Translations under genes and position numbers: made by a program
Shown: positions 15,510-23,610 of the stretch, piece by piece
Layout of the letters: every line of letters starts with the position of its first letter
Position numbering within the stretch: the stretch's first letter is position 1
Assembly: GCF_000305495.1 (NCBI RefSeq)
Contig: NZ_AJTN02000156.1
Span: 1 to 34,104 of the forward strand
Direction: 5' to 3'
Length of the DNA stretch: 34,104 nt
Source of the DNA: Peribacillus psychrosaccharolyticus ATCC 23296
Lineage (GTDB): Bacteria; Bacillota; Bacilli; Bacillales; DSM-1321
The notes under the pieces: model-generated
The model's database searches: none
What the model was told of the DNA's origin: nothing
The model's input: the letters and a program-made list of their open reading frames with translations, nothing else

Positions 15510-16304
15510 TTATGTCAGCTCTATTTTCATTGGAATTCTATTTTCAAATTTATATACGTGTGTAAACCCACATTGTTTCGCCATAGCAGCAGCGTCCTCT
15601 ATATTCGCACCGACATCTTTTACAAAGTGAGAATCGGAACCAAGCGTCAGAATTTCGCCGCCTAATTGATGATAAAGTGAGAGAACATCAATAGATGGGA
15701 GGGACTGCTTCAAATTCCCTCTAAGTCCTGAGGTATTTATTTCAATACCAATATTCCGATCGATTGCTTTCTTTAAAATAGCTTCTATTACGTCTTTGTG
15801 ATCCTCAAACGTATACATCCCGATAGTTTTGACCGCATAGCGTTTTAATAAGTCTAGGTGTGCAATGACATCTATATCAGCAGTACATACCATTTTATAT
15901 ACTTCTTCAAAATACCCTTGATAAGCTTTGTCGGCCGGCACCTGTTTTAGATAGGCACTTAATTTTAGATTATCTATATTATGAACAGATCCTAAAATAA
16001 AATCTAAGTTTAACGGTGTCAGTATGCTTTCGTATTTTTCTTTAAGTAAGTGCGGTTCGCACAGTTCAATGCCAGCTTTGATGATTAATTGACTGCCAAA
16101 CTCTTCTCGGCACTCGTTAATTTCGGAAAAATAACGATCGAAATTCATATGTCCATATGTGGGCGCAAGGGGATTTACTGAAAAGTGTTCCGTAAAGCAA
16201 AGCTCTTTAATCCCTTTTTCTATGGCTGCCATACAGACATCTTTCATTGAAGCTTTAGAATCGAATGAATGGTTTGTATGATGATGATAATCCATTATGT
16301 GCAT
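15510..16304 (-). CDS. histidinol-phosphatase (PHP family)
   Basis: Metal-dependent phosphatase of the PHP superfamily, 264 aa. The characteristic metal ligands are HHHTNHSFDS near the N-terminus (H-x-H), CFTEHFS, AGIELCEP, GSVHNID, VIAHLDLL and the C-terminal GSDSH. This is the HisK/HisJ type that dephosphorylates histidinol phosphate, although other PHP phosphoesterases share the pattern. The ATG at 16304 is preferred to TTG 16340 because GAGAGGA lies 12 bases upstream; ATG 16295 is an alternative. No other his gene is nearby. Confidence 0.85.
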   Translation of the reverse strand: MHIMDYHHHTNHSFDSKASMKDVCMAAIEKGIKELCFTEHFSVNPLAPTYGHMNFDRYFSEINECREEFGSQLIIKAGIELCEPHLLKEKYESILTPLNLDFILGSVHNIDNLKLSAYLKQVPADKAYQGYFEEVYKMVCTADIDVIAHLDLLKRYAVKTIGMYTFEDHKDVIEAILKKAIDRNIGIEINTSGLRGNLKQSLPSIDVLSLYHQLGGEILTLGSDSHFVKDVGANIEDAAAMAKQCGFTHVYKFENRIPMKIELT

Positions 16305-16494
16305 AAGCTTTGATATCCTCTCGGTGATGACGTTTAACAAATCTTTATATAAATAAGTCTAGCAAATGATATGGAATGTGGCAATGAAGGGGTGTTTGCT
16401 AGTGGGCACACCTAATGAGTCATACGATAAAAACTCGAAAAAAACATATTATTAAACGTCTTCTAGACCAATCAGTGGTAAAATTGAAGAAGTA

Positions 16495-16523
16495 TTGAGT
16501 TGTATGTACAACCATAGTATGAT
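16495..16523 (+). promoter_or_regulatory. promoter of the HAD phosphatase gene with a palindrome in the spacer
   Basis: TTGAGT (16495-16500), 17-base spacer, TATGAT (16518-16523). The dyad GTTGTA-TG-TACAAC (16499-16512) overlaps the -35 and spacer, the classic repressor position; it resembles GntR/AraR-type operators. Confidence 0.55.
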
Positions 16524-16566
16524 GGGTTCCTATCAATTATCTTAACAAAAGTGGAGGCACGTATAT

Positions 16567-17385
16567 ATGAAATGTTTTTCGATAGATTTAGACGGAACAT
16601 TATTAAACTCAAATCATCAAGTATCTAAAGAAAACTTAGAAGCTATATATGAGTTGAAAGCAAGAGGGCATGAAGTGATTTTAAACACTGGCCGTGCCTA
16701 TTCGGATGTAGTTAAGATTGAAGATTTACAAAAACTTGAACTGCCGATCTTTTGTATAAATGGCGCAGTTTTATATACCAAAAACAGAGAACTTTTATAT
16801 GAAACAACATTGCCTGCTTCAACCTATCAAGAGGTATTTACGGCATTGAATACATTAGATGTCGGCATATTGGTTTATACCAACTATGGTGGTTTTCCAT
16901 CCACGCTTCCACCGCTGCACAAAAAAAGTGAAGAAGAGTTGAATCAGCTTTTCTTAGAAACAGATTACACGGAGCTCCTTGCAAAAGACGATTTAAAAGT
17001 ATATAAACTTATTGCATTGGTACATCCTAGTCAGGTTCGAAAAATAGAAAGTGTCAAAATGGCATTAAAAGATGTTTTGGGGATATCAACGGCTTCGTCT
17101 TTTCCTAATAATGTTGAGATTACGTCAGATGAAGCACATAAAGGGAAGGCCTTGTTACGCTATCAGCAATTAATGAATCTTTCCTTTGAAGAGATTATTG
17201 CATTTGGCGACGGAGGAAACGATCTCGGGCAATTCGAGGTAGCGACTACTTCAGTCGCGATGGCTAATGCACCTATATCTATTCAAGAAGCAGCGGACAT
17301 CGTAACAAAATCAAATGACGAAAACGGATTTGCTTATGCAGTGAATCAGATTTTAAAGAATGATCCAAAACCAATTTTAATTTGA
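16567..17385 (+). CDS. Cof-type HAD-IIB phosphatase
   Basis: Haloacid dehalogenase-like phosphatase of the Cof/YbjI group, 272 aa, acting on small phosphorylated metabolites such as sugar phosphates. Motif I DLDGTLLNS gives nucleophile D7 and acid D9; motif II is the T of LNTGRAYSDV; motif III K in AHKGKALLRY; motif IV FGDGGNDLGQF. GTGGAGG precedes the ATG by eight bases. Monocistronic between its own promoter and a terminator; the palindrome in the promoter suggests dedicated repression. Confidence 0.92.
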   Translation: MKCFSIDLDGTLLNSNHQVSKENLEAIYELKARGHEVILNTGRAYSDVVKIEDLQKLELPIFCINGAVLYTKNRELLYETTLPASTYQEVFTALNTLDVGILVYTNYGGFPSTLPPLHKKSEEELNQLFLETDYTELLAKDDLKVYKLIALVHPSQVRKIESVKMALKDVLGISTASSFPNNVEITSDEAHKGKALLRYQQLMNLSFEEIIAFGDGGNDLGQFEVATTSVAMANAPISIQEAADIVTKSNDENGFAYAVNQILKNDPKPILI

Positions 17386-17393
17386 TGGATCTA

Positions 17394-17422
17394 AGAAAAT
17401 GTCTTCGAGACATTTTCTTTTT
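17394..17422 (+). terminator. terminator after the HAD phosphatase gene
   Basis: AGAAAATGTCT and AGACATTTTCT around TCG, followed by T6. Confidence 0.9.
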
Positions 17423-17531
17423 TACTATAAATATCTGAATAATCAAATATTTAAGGTTGACACATTTAGTAGGGATTACTATAATTTATGGAAATATGAA
17501 AATAGTGTTTTGAAGAAAGTGAGTGGAATTA

Positions 17532-18061
17532 ATGGGAAACCAGATTGAAAATACGGAACTAAGTTACGGTCATAAAGAAGCACCTGTTACGGTTGAAGTA
17601 TTTTTAAATTTAACATGTCCGTATTGTGCATCTTTTTTAGTTTGGCAGAAGAGACTTTAAAAGACTACCTAGATAATGATCAAGTCACTTATATTATTAA
17701 ACATTATGATAAACCTAGGGAAATGCTGTTAAATGGGACATTAGTTAATTTATTTTTAGATTACGAGGATTCGTCCCGTGTAAGGGATATTATGAAGGAA
17801 TTATTTGAAACACAAGAACAATGGGACCAATTGAATAATCAAGAAATAAAAAAGTTATTGACAGATAACTATCAATTAAAGGAAGAACCAAAGAACACGG
17901 ATATCAGTTTGAAGGTAACGGCTGAGGCAATTCAAAGACAAGTAAAAATGGTGCCGACGATTTTTATTAATAACAAGGAATACCAATATCCAACTGAGAT
18001 ATCAGCAGCGGAATTAACCGGTGAGATTGAGTCGGCATTAGCTAGTAAAATTACGTACTAG
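17532..18061 (+). pseudogene. DsbA-family thioredoxin-fold protein, frameshifted at a T tract
   Basis: From ATG 17532: MGNQIENTELSYGHKEAPVT leads to a thioredoxin-fold active site CPYC (C29/C32), then the frame stops after KRL. In the -1 frame the protein resumes as SLAEETLKDYLDND and runs to 18061, including the cis-Pro element VKMVPTIFINNKEY. An extra T in the T6 run at 17631-17636 (giving CASFFSLAEE) would restore one 177-residue protein. No signal peptide is visible, so it would be cytosolic, like the DsbA-like/FrnE-type oxidoreductases. A recent pseudogene or a homopolymer error. Confidence 0.8.
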
Positions 18062-18092
18062 AACAGAAGGAGCATAGTCTCCTGTCTGTTTT
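18062..18092 (+). terminator. terminator after the DsbA-like gene
   Basis: AACAG...AGGAG pairs with CTCCT..CTGTT, followed by TTTT; a weak but well-placed hairpin. Confidence 0.6.
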
Positions 18093-18107
18093 GCCTTGGA
18101 GGACTTC

Positions 18108-19169
18108 ATGGAAAAAGTAAAAGGTCTTAAAATAGGTAAACTACCAACAGGAAAGAAGAATTGTATTACGGATGTTGCAGATGTAAGAGTAGGGCATGTT
18201 ACACTGGATTTTCCGTTAGATGCAGATGGAGAGGAAGCGGCTTGCACGGGTGTGACTGCAATTCTGCCACATGGAGGAAATATATTTAAGAAAAAAGTAA
18301 CAGCAGCTAGTTATGTACTTAATGGTTTTGGCAAGTCGACTGGACTTGTCCAAGTTAATGAACTTGGTGTTCTTGAGTCACCTATTATGCTGACTAATAC
18401 GTTTGGAGTTCCTGCGGTTACTCAAGGGACGCTGGAATATATGCTGAAACAAAATCCTGAGATTGGGGAGACAACCGGAACGATAAATATTGTTGTTGGG
18501 GAATGTAATGATAGTCATTTAAATTCGATTCGACAGTTCCCAGTTCAATCTAAACATGCAGTGGAGGCGATTCTAAAGGCCGCTGCAGATAAGGCTGAAG
18601 AAGGAGCGGTTGGAGCAGGGAAAGGGATGATTTGTTTCGGATTTAAAGGAGGGATAGGAACATCTTCTAGAGTTATTAAACTGGACAAATTCGGGGTGCA
18701 GTATACAATTGGCTGTTTAGTTTTAAGTAACTTTGGCAAGGAAGAGGAATTTCTAACAGATACATATGCGGGGCTGACAGAGACTCTTCAACAGGGGCTA
18801 ACCGAGACATCTGATGGATCCATTATTATTATTCTAGCAACGGATGCCCCATTAAGTGACAGACAGTTGTTAAGAGTAATAAAGCGTTGTGGAATCGGGC
18901 TTGGCAGGACGGGGAGTAATGTGAGTCATGGAAGCGGCGATATTGTTATCGGTTTTTCAACAGCTAAAAGTATCCCGCACGACTCTGAAAGCCACTATGA
19001 AACATATAAACTGCTACGAGAGGACCATTTCATATTTAACCAATTGTTTGTTGCTGCCGCTGAAGCTACAGAAGAAGCAATCTTACATTCACTTTTACAA
19101 GCTGAAACAACCAAAGGCAGAAAAGGGCGTATCGTTCATCAATATTCTAACCGAAAAGAAGGAAGCTAA
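18108..19169 (+). CDS. P1-family (DmpA/BapA-type) peptidase
   Basis: Ntn-hydrolase-like aminopeptidase that self-cleaves before a serine to become active; family members act as L-aminopeptidase/D-esterase or beta-aminopeptidase. 353 aa from ATG 18108 (GGAGG five bases upstream; TTG 18096 would precede the ribosome binding site). Family blocks: ITDVADVRVGHVTL near the N-terminus, VVGECNDSHLNSIR, AVGAGKGMICFGFKGGIGTS and the cleavage site SHGSGDIVIGFST, where S276 would become the N-terminal nucleophile of the beta chain. No signal peptide, so intracellular. Physiological substrate unknown. Confidence 0.92.
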   Translation: MEKVKGLKIGKLPTGKKNCITDVADVRVGHVTLDFPLDADGEEAACTGVTAILPHGGNIFKKKVTAASYVLNGFGKSTGLVQVNELGVLESPIMLTNTFGVPAVTQGTLEYMLKQNPEIGETTGTINIVVGECNDSHLNSIRQFPVQSKHAVEAILKAAADKAEEGAVGAGKGMICFGFKGGIGTSSRVIKLDKFGVQYTIGCLVLSNFGKEEEFLTDTYAGLTETLQQGLTETSDGSIIIILATDAPLSDRQLLRVIKRCGIGLGRTGSNVSHGSGDIVIGFSTAKSIPHDSESHYETYKLLREDHFIFNQLFVAAAEATEEAILHSLLQAETTKGRKGRIVHQYSNRKEGS

Positions 19170-19171
19170 AA

Positions 19172-19189
19172 GGCGTAATCACTTACGCC
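19172..19189. terminator. short hairpin between convergent genes
   Basis: GGCGTAA/TTACGCC with a four-base loop. On the minus strand it is followed by TTTT, so it may serve the symporter gene; weak on the plus strand. Confidence 0.45.
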
Positions 19190-19238
19190 AGAGTATATGA
19201 ATCTTCCATATATGTTTTTCCTCCATTCTAATTAAATC

Positions 19239-20216
19239 CTAATTCTGTCGACTAGTTGCGTTAGTTAGTAGTTCAAATTTCTTTTTATAATAACGATCTA
19301 CGAAATGTCCGAAATTCGAAGCGAGAATTTGTTGGAAAAGCATCCCCACCACAACAGGAACAGCAACCTGAGCAGGGAAATAGGAAACAGCAAGTACTGC
19401 GCCAGCACTGATGTTGCGCATCCCGCCTAAGAATGTCAGAGCGACGACATTCTCTCGGTCCATCTTCATTCGAATTCCCATAAGAAAAGAAAATAAATAC
19501 CCAGTGAATGCAATGATAAACACAACAATAATAATGGAGAATAGCTTCCAATCAATCGTACGTAAATAGGGTGCAATAATAGAGCTATTTAACAAAACGA
19601 CGATTCCAAGGAATAGTTTTGAAAAAGGTGAAAGATAGGGGGCAATCGTTACTTTTGCCTTTCCTTTGGTTACCTGGTTACATACCATTCCAGCAATGGA
19701 AGGGATAACAACCATCCATAATAAACCGCTCATCATGCCGAAAATATTCATTTCAATTTTTTCGCCAACTAAAATGGCCATGGAATATGGAACAATAAAA
19801 GGAGATAAAAACGTATCAATTAAAATAAGTGTAAGGGTAAGCGCAATATTTCCCCGATAAATGGTCACCCAGATAACACTTGTAATACCTGTTGGGATAA
19901 TCATACCAAGAATTAGGCCGGTAATCGTATGAATATCACCACTGAACACTACATGTCCAACCCCCCACGCCCAAAGCGGCATAATCACATGGAGAATACA
20001 CAAGGTAATTAAAATAGGCTTAGGTTGAGCCACTACATGTTTAAATGATTTGAAAGTAGAGCCCAAACTTCCTGTAAAGGTTATACATGCAAATAACCAA
20101 GGTACCAAGAACTTATAACTCTCTACATACGGAGCTAGGATCACACCAAGGATGACACTAATTGGGGTGATATAGGCCATTTTCCCTTCTAAAAAAATAT
20201 TCATTTTTTGAAGCAT
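19239..20216 (-). CDS. bile acid:sodium symporter (BASS) family transporter
   Basis: Integral membrane transporter of 325 aa with about ten hydrophobic helices. The family's substrate/sodium crossover regions are visible as LGMIIPTGITSVIWVTIYRG and LGGMRNISAGAVLAVSYFPA. AAGGAG lies 11 bases before the ATG at 20216. Bacterial members such as YocS/PanS move organic anions (for example ketopantoate); specificity is unknown here. Single gene, convergent with the peptidase gene. Confidence 0.85.
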   Translation of the reverse strand: MLQKMNIFLEGKMAYITPISVILGVILAPYVESYKFLVPWLFACITFTGSLGSTFKSFKHVVAQPKPILITLCILHVIMPLWAWGVGHVVFSGDIHTITGLILGMIIPTGITSVIWVTIYRGNIALTLTLILIDTFLSPFIVPYSMAILVGEKIEMNIFGMMSGLLWMVVIPSIAGMVCNQVTKGKAKVTIAPYLSPFSKLFLGIVVLLNSSIIAPYLRTIDWKLFSIIIVVFIIAFTGYLFSFLMGIRMKMDRENVVALTFLGGMRNISAGAVLAVSYFPAQVAVPVVVGMLFQQILASNFGHFVDRYYKKKFELLTNATSRQN

Positions 20217-20609
20217 TATATGTACACTCCTTCAAGATGAAACTCCGTTCATTATATCGTGAATATTCCGGCAAAGGAAAATAAATAGTAAGGGAAGATA
20301 GTAAATCTAATTGATACAAGAAGGAGAATTTGAAGCAGCTATTTTAGCGGCTATATTAAAAGAGGTTCGGAAAGTTTCATCCCGAACCTCTTTTGCATTT
20401 TGAACATATTTTATGGAAGTTTTCCTGCTTATCAAGTTCTCTGGATCACTTGTGTGCTCCTTAATGACCTTTGATTCTTCCTTTTCGAACTTATCAGTCA
20501 GAAAGGGTTTTATTTCGTAATTTCCCCGATATTGGTTGTTTTCCTCCTGAATCTGTTAAAGTGTATCCTTTGATAGAAGGAATTTTTGAGATTAATTTTA
20601 AGATAGACC
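20217..20609. other. intergenic region with one hairpin and a start-less open frame
   Basis: On the minus strand 82 codons are open between stops at 20556-20558 and 20307-20309 (includes KPFLTDKFEKEESKVIKEHT), with AGGAGG near 20543 but no start codon after it. It may be a fragment or chance. The hairpin AAAAGAGGTTCGG/CCGAACCTCTTTT at 20358-20394 has T-runs in both directions and looks like a terminator lying within that frame. No family is recognised. Confidence 0.35.
20358..20394. terminator. terminator-like hairpin, no clear gene
   Basis: Perfect 13-bp stem with A and T flanks; could act on both strands. Confidence 0.6.
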
Positions 20610-20739
20610 GTTGATTGGAGTGGAAGGCGTGAAGACTCCAGCGGGAAAAGCGGGACAGGTAAGACCCCGCAGGAGCGTAAGCATTGATGCGGCTTACCGC
20701 CCGCCCGCGGAAAGGGAAACGCCTGGAACGGAAATCAAC
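20610..20739. repeat. GC-rich dispersed Bacillaceae intergenic repeat
   Basis: About 130 bp, far richer in G+C than its surroundings, bounded by GTTGATT and AATCAAC and containing GAAGACTCCAGCGGG, GACAGGTAAGACCCCGCAGG and GGCTTACCGC. I recognise this as a repeat family scattered between genes in many Bacillus-type genomes (usual form: TTGGAGCGGAAGGC...CTCCTGCGGGA...GACAGGTGAGACCCCGC...AATCAACAGCCC). Internal complementarities suggest a folded transcript or a non-autonomous mobile element. It has no coding potential, although one frame is open by chance. Confidence 0.8.
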
Positions 20740-20763
20740 AGCCCCATTTTAAAACTAAAAAAG

Positions 20764-20809
20764 AAGACTGTAGACAAGCTTGATTTTCACCCGAGTTTGT
20801 CTACAGTCT
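20764..20809 (-). terminator. terminator of the PTS/EEP operon
   Basis: AGACTGTAGACAA and TTGTCTACAGTCT form a perfect 13-bp stem; on the minus strand it is followed by TCTTTTTT. Confidence 0.9.
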
Positions 20810-20845
20810 GAGATTCACACAATGTGCGTATCTTTTTACTTTCCC

Positions 20846-21661
20846 TTAGCTTTCCCAGTCAATACTAATACCAAAATGATCAGAAATGATCGGATAGTTT
20901 TTCCCATTAAAGATTACTTCAGAGTAGTGAACTTGAATCGGTTTATTGGTAAAAATAAAATCAATTCGTAAGGGTTCGTGATTGTCTGACCAACCATCTA
21001 TTTGCTTTTGGATGGTATATCCATTATCACGTTTAGAAGCTAGGAGATAGGTGTCCAACCAGTTTTTCGTTACTAAGGAATATCCTTCGTCTGACGATTG
21101 GGCAGGGTTGTTTAAATCACCTAGTAGAAAAATAGAACCAGATAGTACTGAAAAATGGGCTTCACAGGCTGTCCATTGATCTGCGAAGGCTTCGCGTTCG
21201 TCATTCCACCATCCGAGATGAAGGTTAAAGTACCAAGTATCTTTAACTTGAATTCCAAGAACTTTACGAGATTTATAATCCGTATAATCGGTTGATTGTG
21301 AGGCATAAAAGGTCTGGATGTTTTGAATAGGGCAGCGGCTTAAGAAGGCTAAGCCCTCATCATACATATCGTACCCAATATGTGACGGCTCCCAGGTCCA
21401 GTTGTAATGAAACCCTTTTGCAGCAAGTTTCTGCTGCAAAAGCCATGCGAAATTATCTTTTTTGATTTGATTATCAAACGTTGAAGCTTGGTAGTCTTGT
21501 AGATGACTAGCGTCAATTGATTCTTCCTTAATGGTTTGGTTGACTTCCTGCAGCGAAATGAGATCATAGCCTTCAGTAATAATAGCGTCGCACAGGATAT
21601 CTAGTTTTTCTACCTGTTTTTCTTCCATCCAACTATGTGTATTTAAGGTTAGTAGTTTCAC
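20846..21661 (-). CDS. endonuclease/exonuclease/phosphatase-fold hydrolase
   Basis: Metal-dependent phosphodiesterase of the DNase I-like (EEP) superfamily, 271 aa. Conserved active-site elements are N7 in LTLNTH, E39 in LQEVN, H148 in NLHLGWW, D182/N184 in GDLNNP, D234 in RIDFIF and SDH at 260-262. No signal peptide. It starts four bases after the PTS gene stop on the same strand, so the two are translationally linked. Related proteins act on nucleic acids, phospholipids or sugar-phosphate esters; the PTS neighbour hints at a small-molecule phosphodiester but does not prove it. Confidence 0.88.
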   Translation of the reverse strand: MKLLTLNTHSWMEEKQVEKLDILCDAIITEGYDLISLQEVNQTIKEESIDASHLQDYQASTFDNQIKKDNFAWLLQQKLAAKGFHYNWTWEPSHIGYDMYDEGLAFLSRCPIQNIQTFYASQSTDYTDYKSRKVLGIQVKDTWYFNLHLGWWNDEREAFADQWTACEAHFSVLSGSIFLLGDLNNPAQSSDEGYSLVTKNWLDTYLLASKRDNGYTIQKQIDGWSDNHEPLRIDFIFTNKPIQVHYSEVIFNGKNYPIISDHFGISIDWES

Positions 21662-21665
21662 CTTG

Positions 21666-23327
21666 TTACGCTCCTAGACGGTCATTAATGTCGGACTTTA
21701 AAACATCTGCTTTTGGACCGTAGACAGCTTGTATGCCATTATCTTTTTTTATTAATCCTAATGCACCAAGTTTTTTCCAATCTTGTTCGTTTCCAACTAA
21801 TGTCGGATCTTTCACGGTTACACGAAGTCTTGTCATACATGCATCTACGTCCGTAATGTTATTCGGACCACCTAAGATCGAAATGATTCCATCAACTTGT
21901 TTGTCTGCCGGAGCTGATTCCGCAGTTTGCGATGATGGTGCCGCATTTTCTTCATCTGTACTGCTTTCATCAATGTAATTACCTAAACGGCCAGGCGTAG
22001 CAATTTTGAAACGGCCGATCATGTAATAGGATACAAAGTAGGCGATACAGAAGAAGACGACACTACTAATGACAAAGTTAATGATATCTCCTGTTAATCC
22101 TGCATTGACAGACATAGGTATACGTGTGAGAAATTCTAGGTTACCAAAAGAATGTACACGTAAGTTAATCAAATCAGCCAGGGCAAAGGAAGCTCCTTGA
22201 ATCACTGCATAGACTACATAGAGTAAGGGAGCTGCAAACATGAACATGAATTCAAGTGGTTCAGTTACACCTGTTAAGAAGACGGCAAGTGCTGCAGATA
22301 AGAAAATCGTTTTATATTTTTTGCGTTTGTCTGCATCCGTTCTGCGATACATAGCGAAAGCTACTCCAAGTAATGTACCGGTTGCACCAATCATTTGTCC
22401 AACTTTGAAACGAGCGGGAGTAACTTCATTTAATAATGCAGTATACGCCGCGGTATCTCCGGCATTCTTCATGTTGACCAAATCACTAACCCAAGCCAGC
22501 CACAATGGGTCTTGTCCAAAAACTTGAGTGCCAGCGTTAGCACCTGTCATAATTTCATATGTACCACCAAGGGCTGTATAATTCACAGGAATGGTTAACA
22601 TATGATGTAATCCGAATGGTAAGAGAAGTCGTTCTAACGTTCCATAAACGAATGGCGCTAAAATAGGTGCGGTATCACCTGAAGTGGCAATCCACTGGCC
22701 AAAATTATTAATCCCAGTTTGAACAAATGGCCAAACAACAGCTAATACAATAGATACAATTACTGACCAAAGGATAACGACAAAAGGTACGAATCGTTTA
22801 CCATTAAAGAATGCAAGTGCGTTCGGCAATTTACGGTAATTATAATATTTATTGTAGACGATGGCTCCGACAAATCCGGAAATTATTCCAACGAAAACGC
22901 CCATGTTCAAAGCTGCAGAACCAAGAATGGATGTGAAGTACCCGTTAACGAGAATTTCTGATCCAAAAAGGGTTTCTGTGGTTGCACCTTCAGTTGTCAG
23001 CATATCAGCATTGACACCGAAGATTGCACCGGTTGTAACATTTATTAGTATAAAGGCTAAAAGGGCTGCAAATGCTCCACCGGCACGCTCTTTAGCCCAT
23101 GAACCGCCAATTGCAACAGCGAAGAGCAAATGTAAATTTCCAATTATTCCCCAACCGAGACTCTCCATTACACCGCCTATTGTAGCGACGAAATGAATAT
23201 CCCCTCCAAACATGACAATCATTTTACCAATACTAATCATTAATCCAGCTGCTGGCATGACAGCTATTACAACCATTAGTGCTTTACCGAGTTTTTGCCA
23301 GAAATCAAATGAAAATAACTTTTTCAT
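21666..23327 (-). CDS. PTS EIICB component, alpha-glucoside/maltose or glucose type
   Basis: Membrane permease that imports a sugar while phosphorylating it, 553 aa. The EIIC domain (residues 1 to about 430) starts FWQKLGKALMVVIAVMPAAG and contains the family motif GVTEPLEFMFMF; a polar linker (SSTDEENAAPSSQTAESAPA) leads to the EIIB domain with phosphorylatable C497 in DVDACMTRLRV. There is no EIIA domain, so phosphate must come from an unlinked EIIA-Glc-type protein, as for B. subtilis MalP. The divergent maltose phosphorylase gene suggests maltose or another alpha-glucoside as substrate. Confidence 0.92.
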   Translation of the reverse strand: MKKLFSFDFWQKLGKALMVVIAVMPAAGLMISIGKMIVMFGGDIHFVATIGGVMESLGWGIIGNLHLLFAVAIGGSWAKERAGGAFAALLAFILINVTTGAIFGVNADMLTTEGATTETLFGSEILVNGYFTSILGSAALNMGVFVGIISGFVGAIVYNKYYNYRKLPNALAFFNGKRFVPFVVILWSVIVSIVLAVVWPFVQTGINNFGQWIATSGDTAPILAPFVYGTLERLLLPFGLHHMLTIPVNYTALGGTYEIMTGANAGTQVFGQDPLWLAWVSDLVNMKNAGDTAAYTALLNEVTPARFKVGQMIGATGTLLGVAFAMYRRTDADKRKKYKTIFLSAALAVFLTGVTEPLEFMFMFAAPLLYVVYAVIQGASFALADLINLRVHSFGNLEFLTRIPMSVNAGLTGDIINFVISSVVFFCIAYFVSYYMIGRFKIATPGRLGNYIDESSTDEENAAPSSQTAESAPADKQVDGIISILGGPNNITDVDACMTRLRVTVKDPTLVGNEQDWKKLGALGLIKKDNGIQAVYGPKADVLKSDINDRLGA

Positions 23328-23358
23328 CTTTTGTACATCTCCCTTGATGAATTATCTA

Positions 23359-23371
23359 TGCAAACGATTGC
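23359..23371. promoter_or_regulatory. LacI-family type operator, PTS side
   Basis: TGCAAACGATTGC, with the central CG typical of LacI-family sites. It lies just downstream of the PTS promoter -10 and is the inverted copy of the site at 23527. Confidence 0.65.
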
Positions 23372-23380
23372 TTTCGTTTG

Positions 23381-23410
23381 ATTATACTCTCGACTGTTTG
23401 AAATATGCAA
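23381..23410 (-). promoter_or_regulatory. promoter of the PTS operon
   Basis: On the minus strand TTGCAT (23410-23405), 18-base spacer, TATAAT (23386-23381). Confidence 0.6.
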
Positions 23411-23419
23411 GCGCTTTTT
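23406..23419. promoter_or_regulatory. cre-like CcpA site
   Basis: TGCAAGCGCTTTTT fits the cre core TGNAANCGN but lacks the final CA. It overlaps the -35 of the PTS promoter, a repressing position for glucose control. Confidence 0.5.
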
Positions 23420-23518
23420 TAAACAAATGTTGAGAAATAATAGTTGTTCATTAATTTAAGCAATAGCAAGGAAATTTGCGTATTTTTTTTAAAAAAATAG
23501 AAAGTTTTGTTAAGGCGA

Positions 23519-23547
23519 TTGACAACGCAATCGTTTGCGTTTAAACT
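23519..23547 (+). promoter_or_regulatory. promoter and operator of the maltose phosphorylase gene
   Basis: TTGACA (23519-23524), 17-base spacer, TAAACT (23542-23547). The operator GCAATCGTTTGC (23527-23538), reverse complement of the PTS-side site, fills the spacer, so one LacI-type regulator could repress both directions. Confidence 0.55.
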
Positions 23548-23610
23548 TGCACTATAAAAGAAAAGTCAGCATTTTTAGCATGGAATTGACAGTATGAGGA
23601 GGAAATAATA

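Noticed and set aside
20611-20811. 66-codon frame in the GC-rich repeat
   Set aside because: It follows the repeat element and the terminator stem of the EEP operon; low-complexity, arginine-rich, no ribosome binding site.
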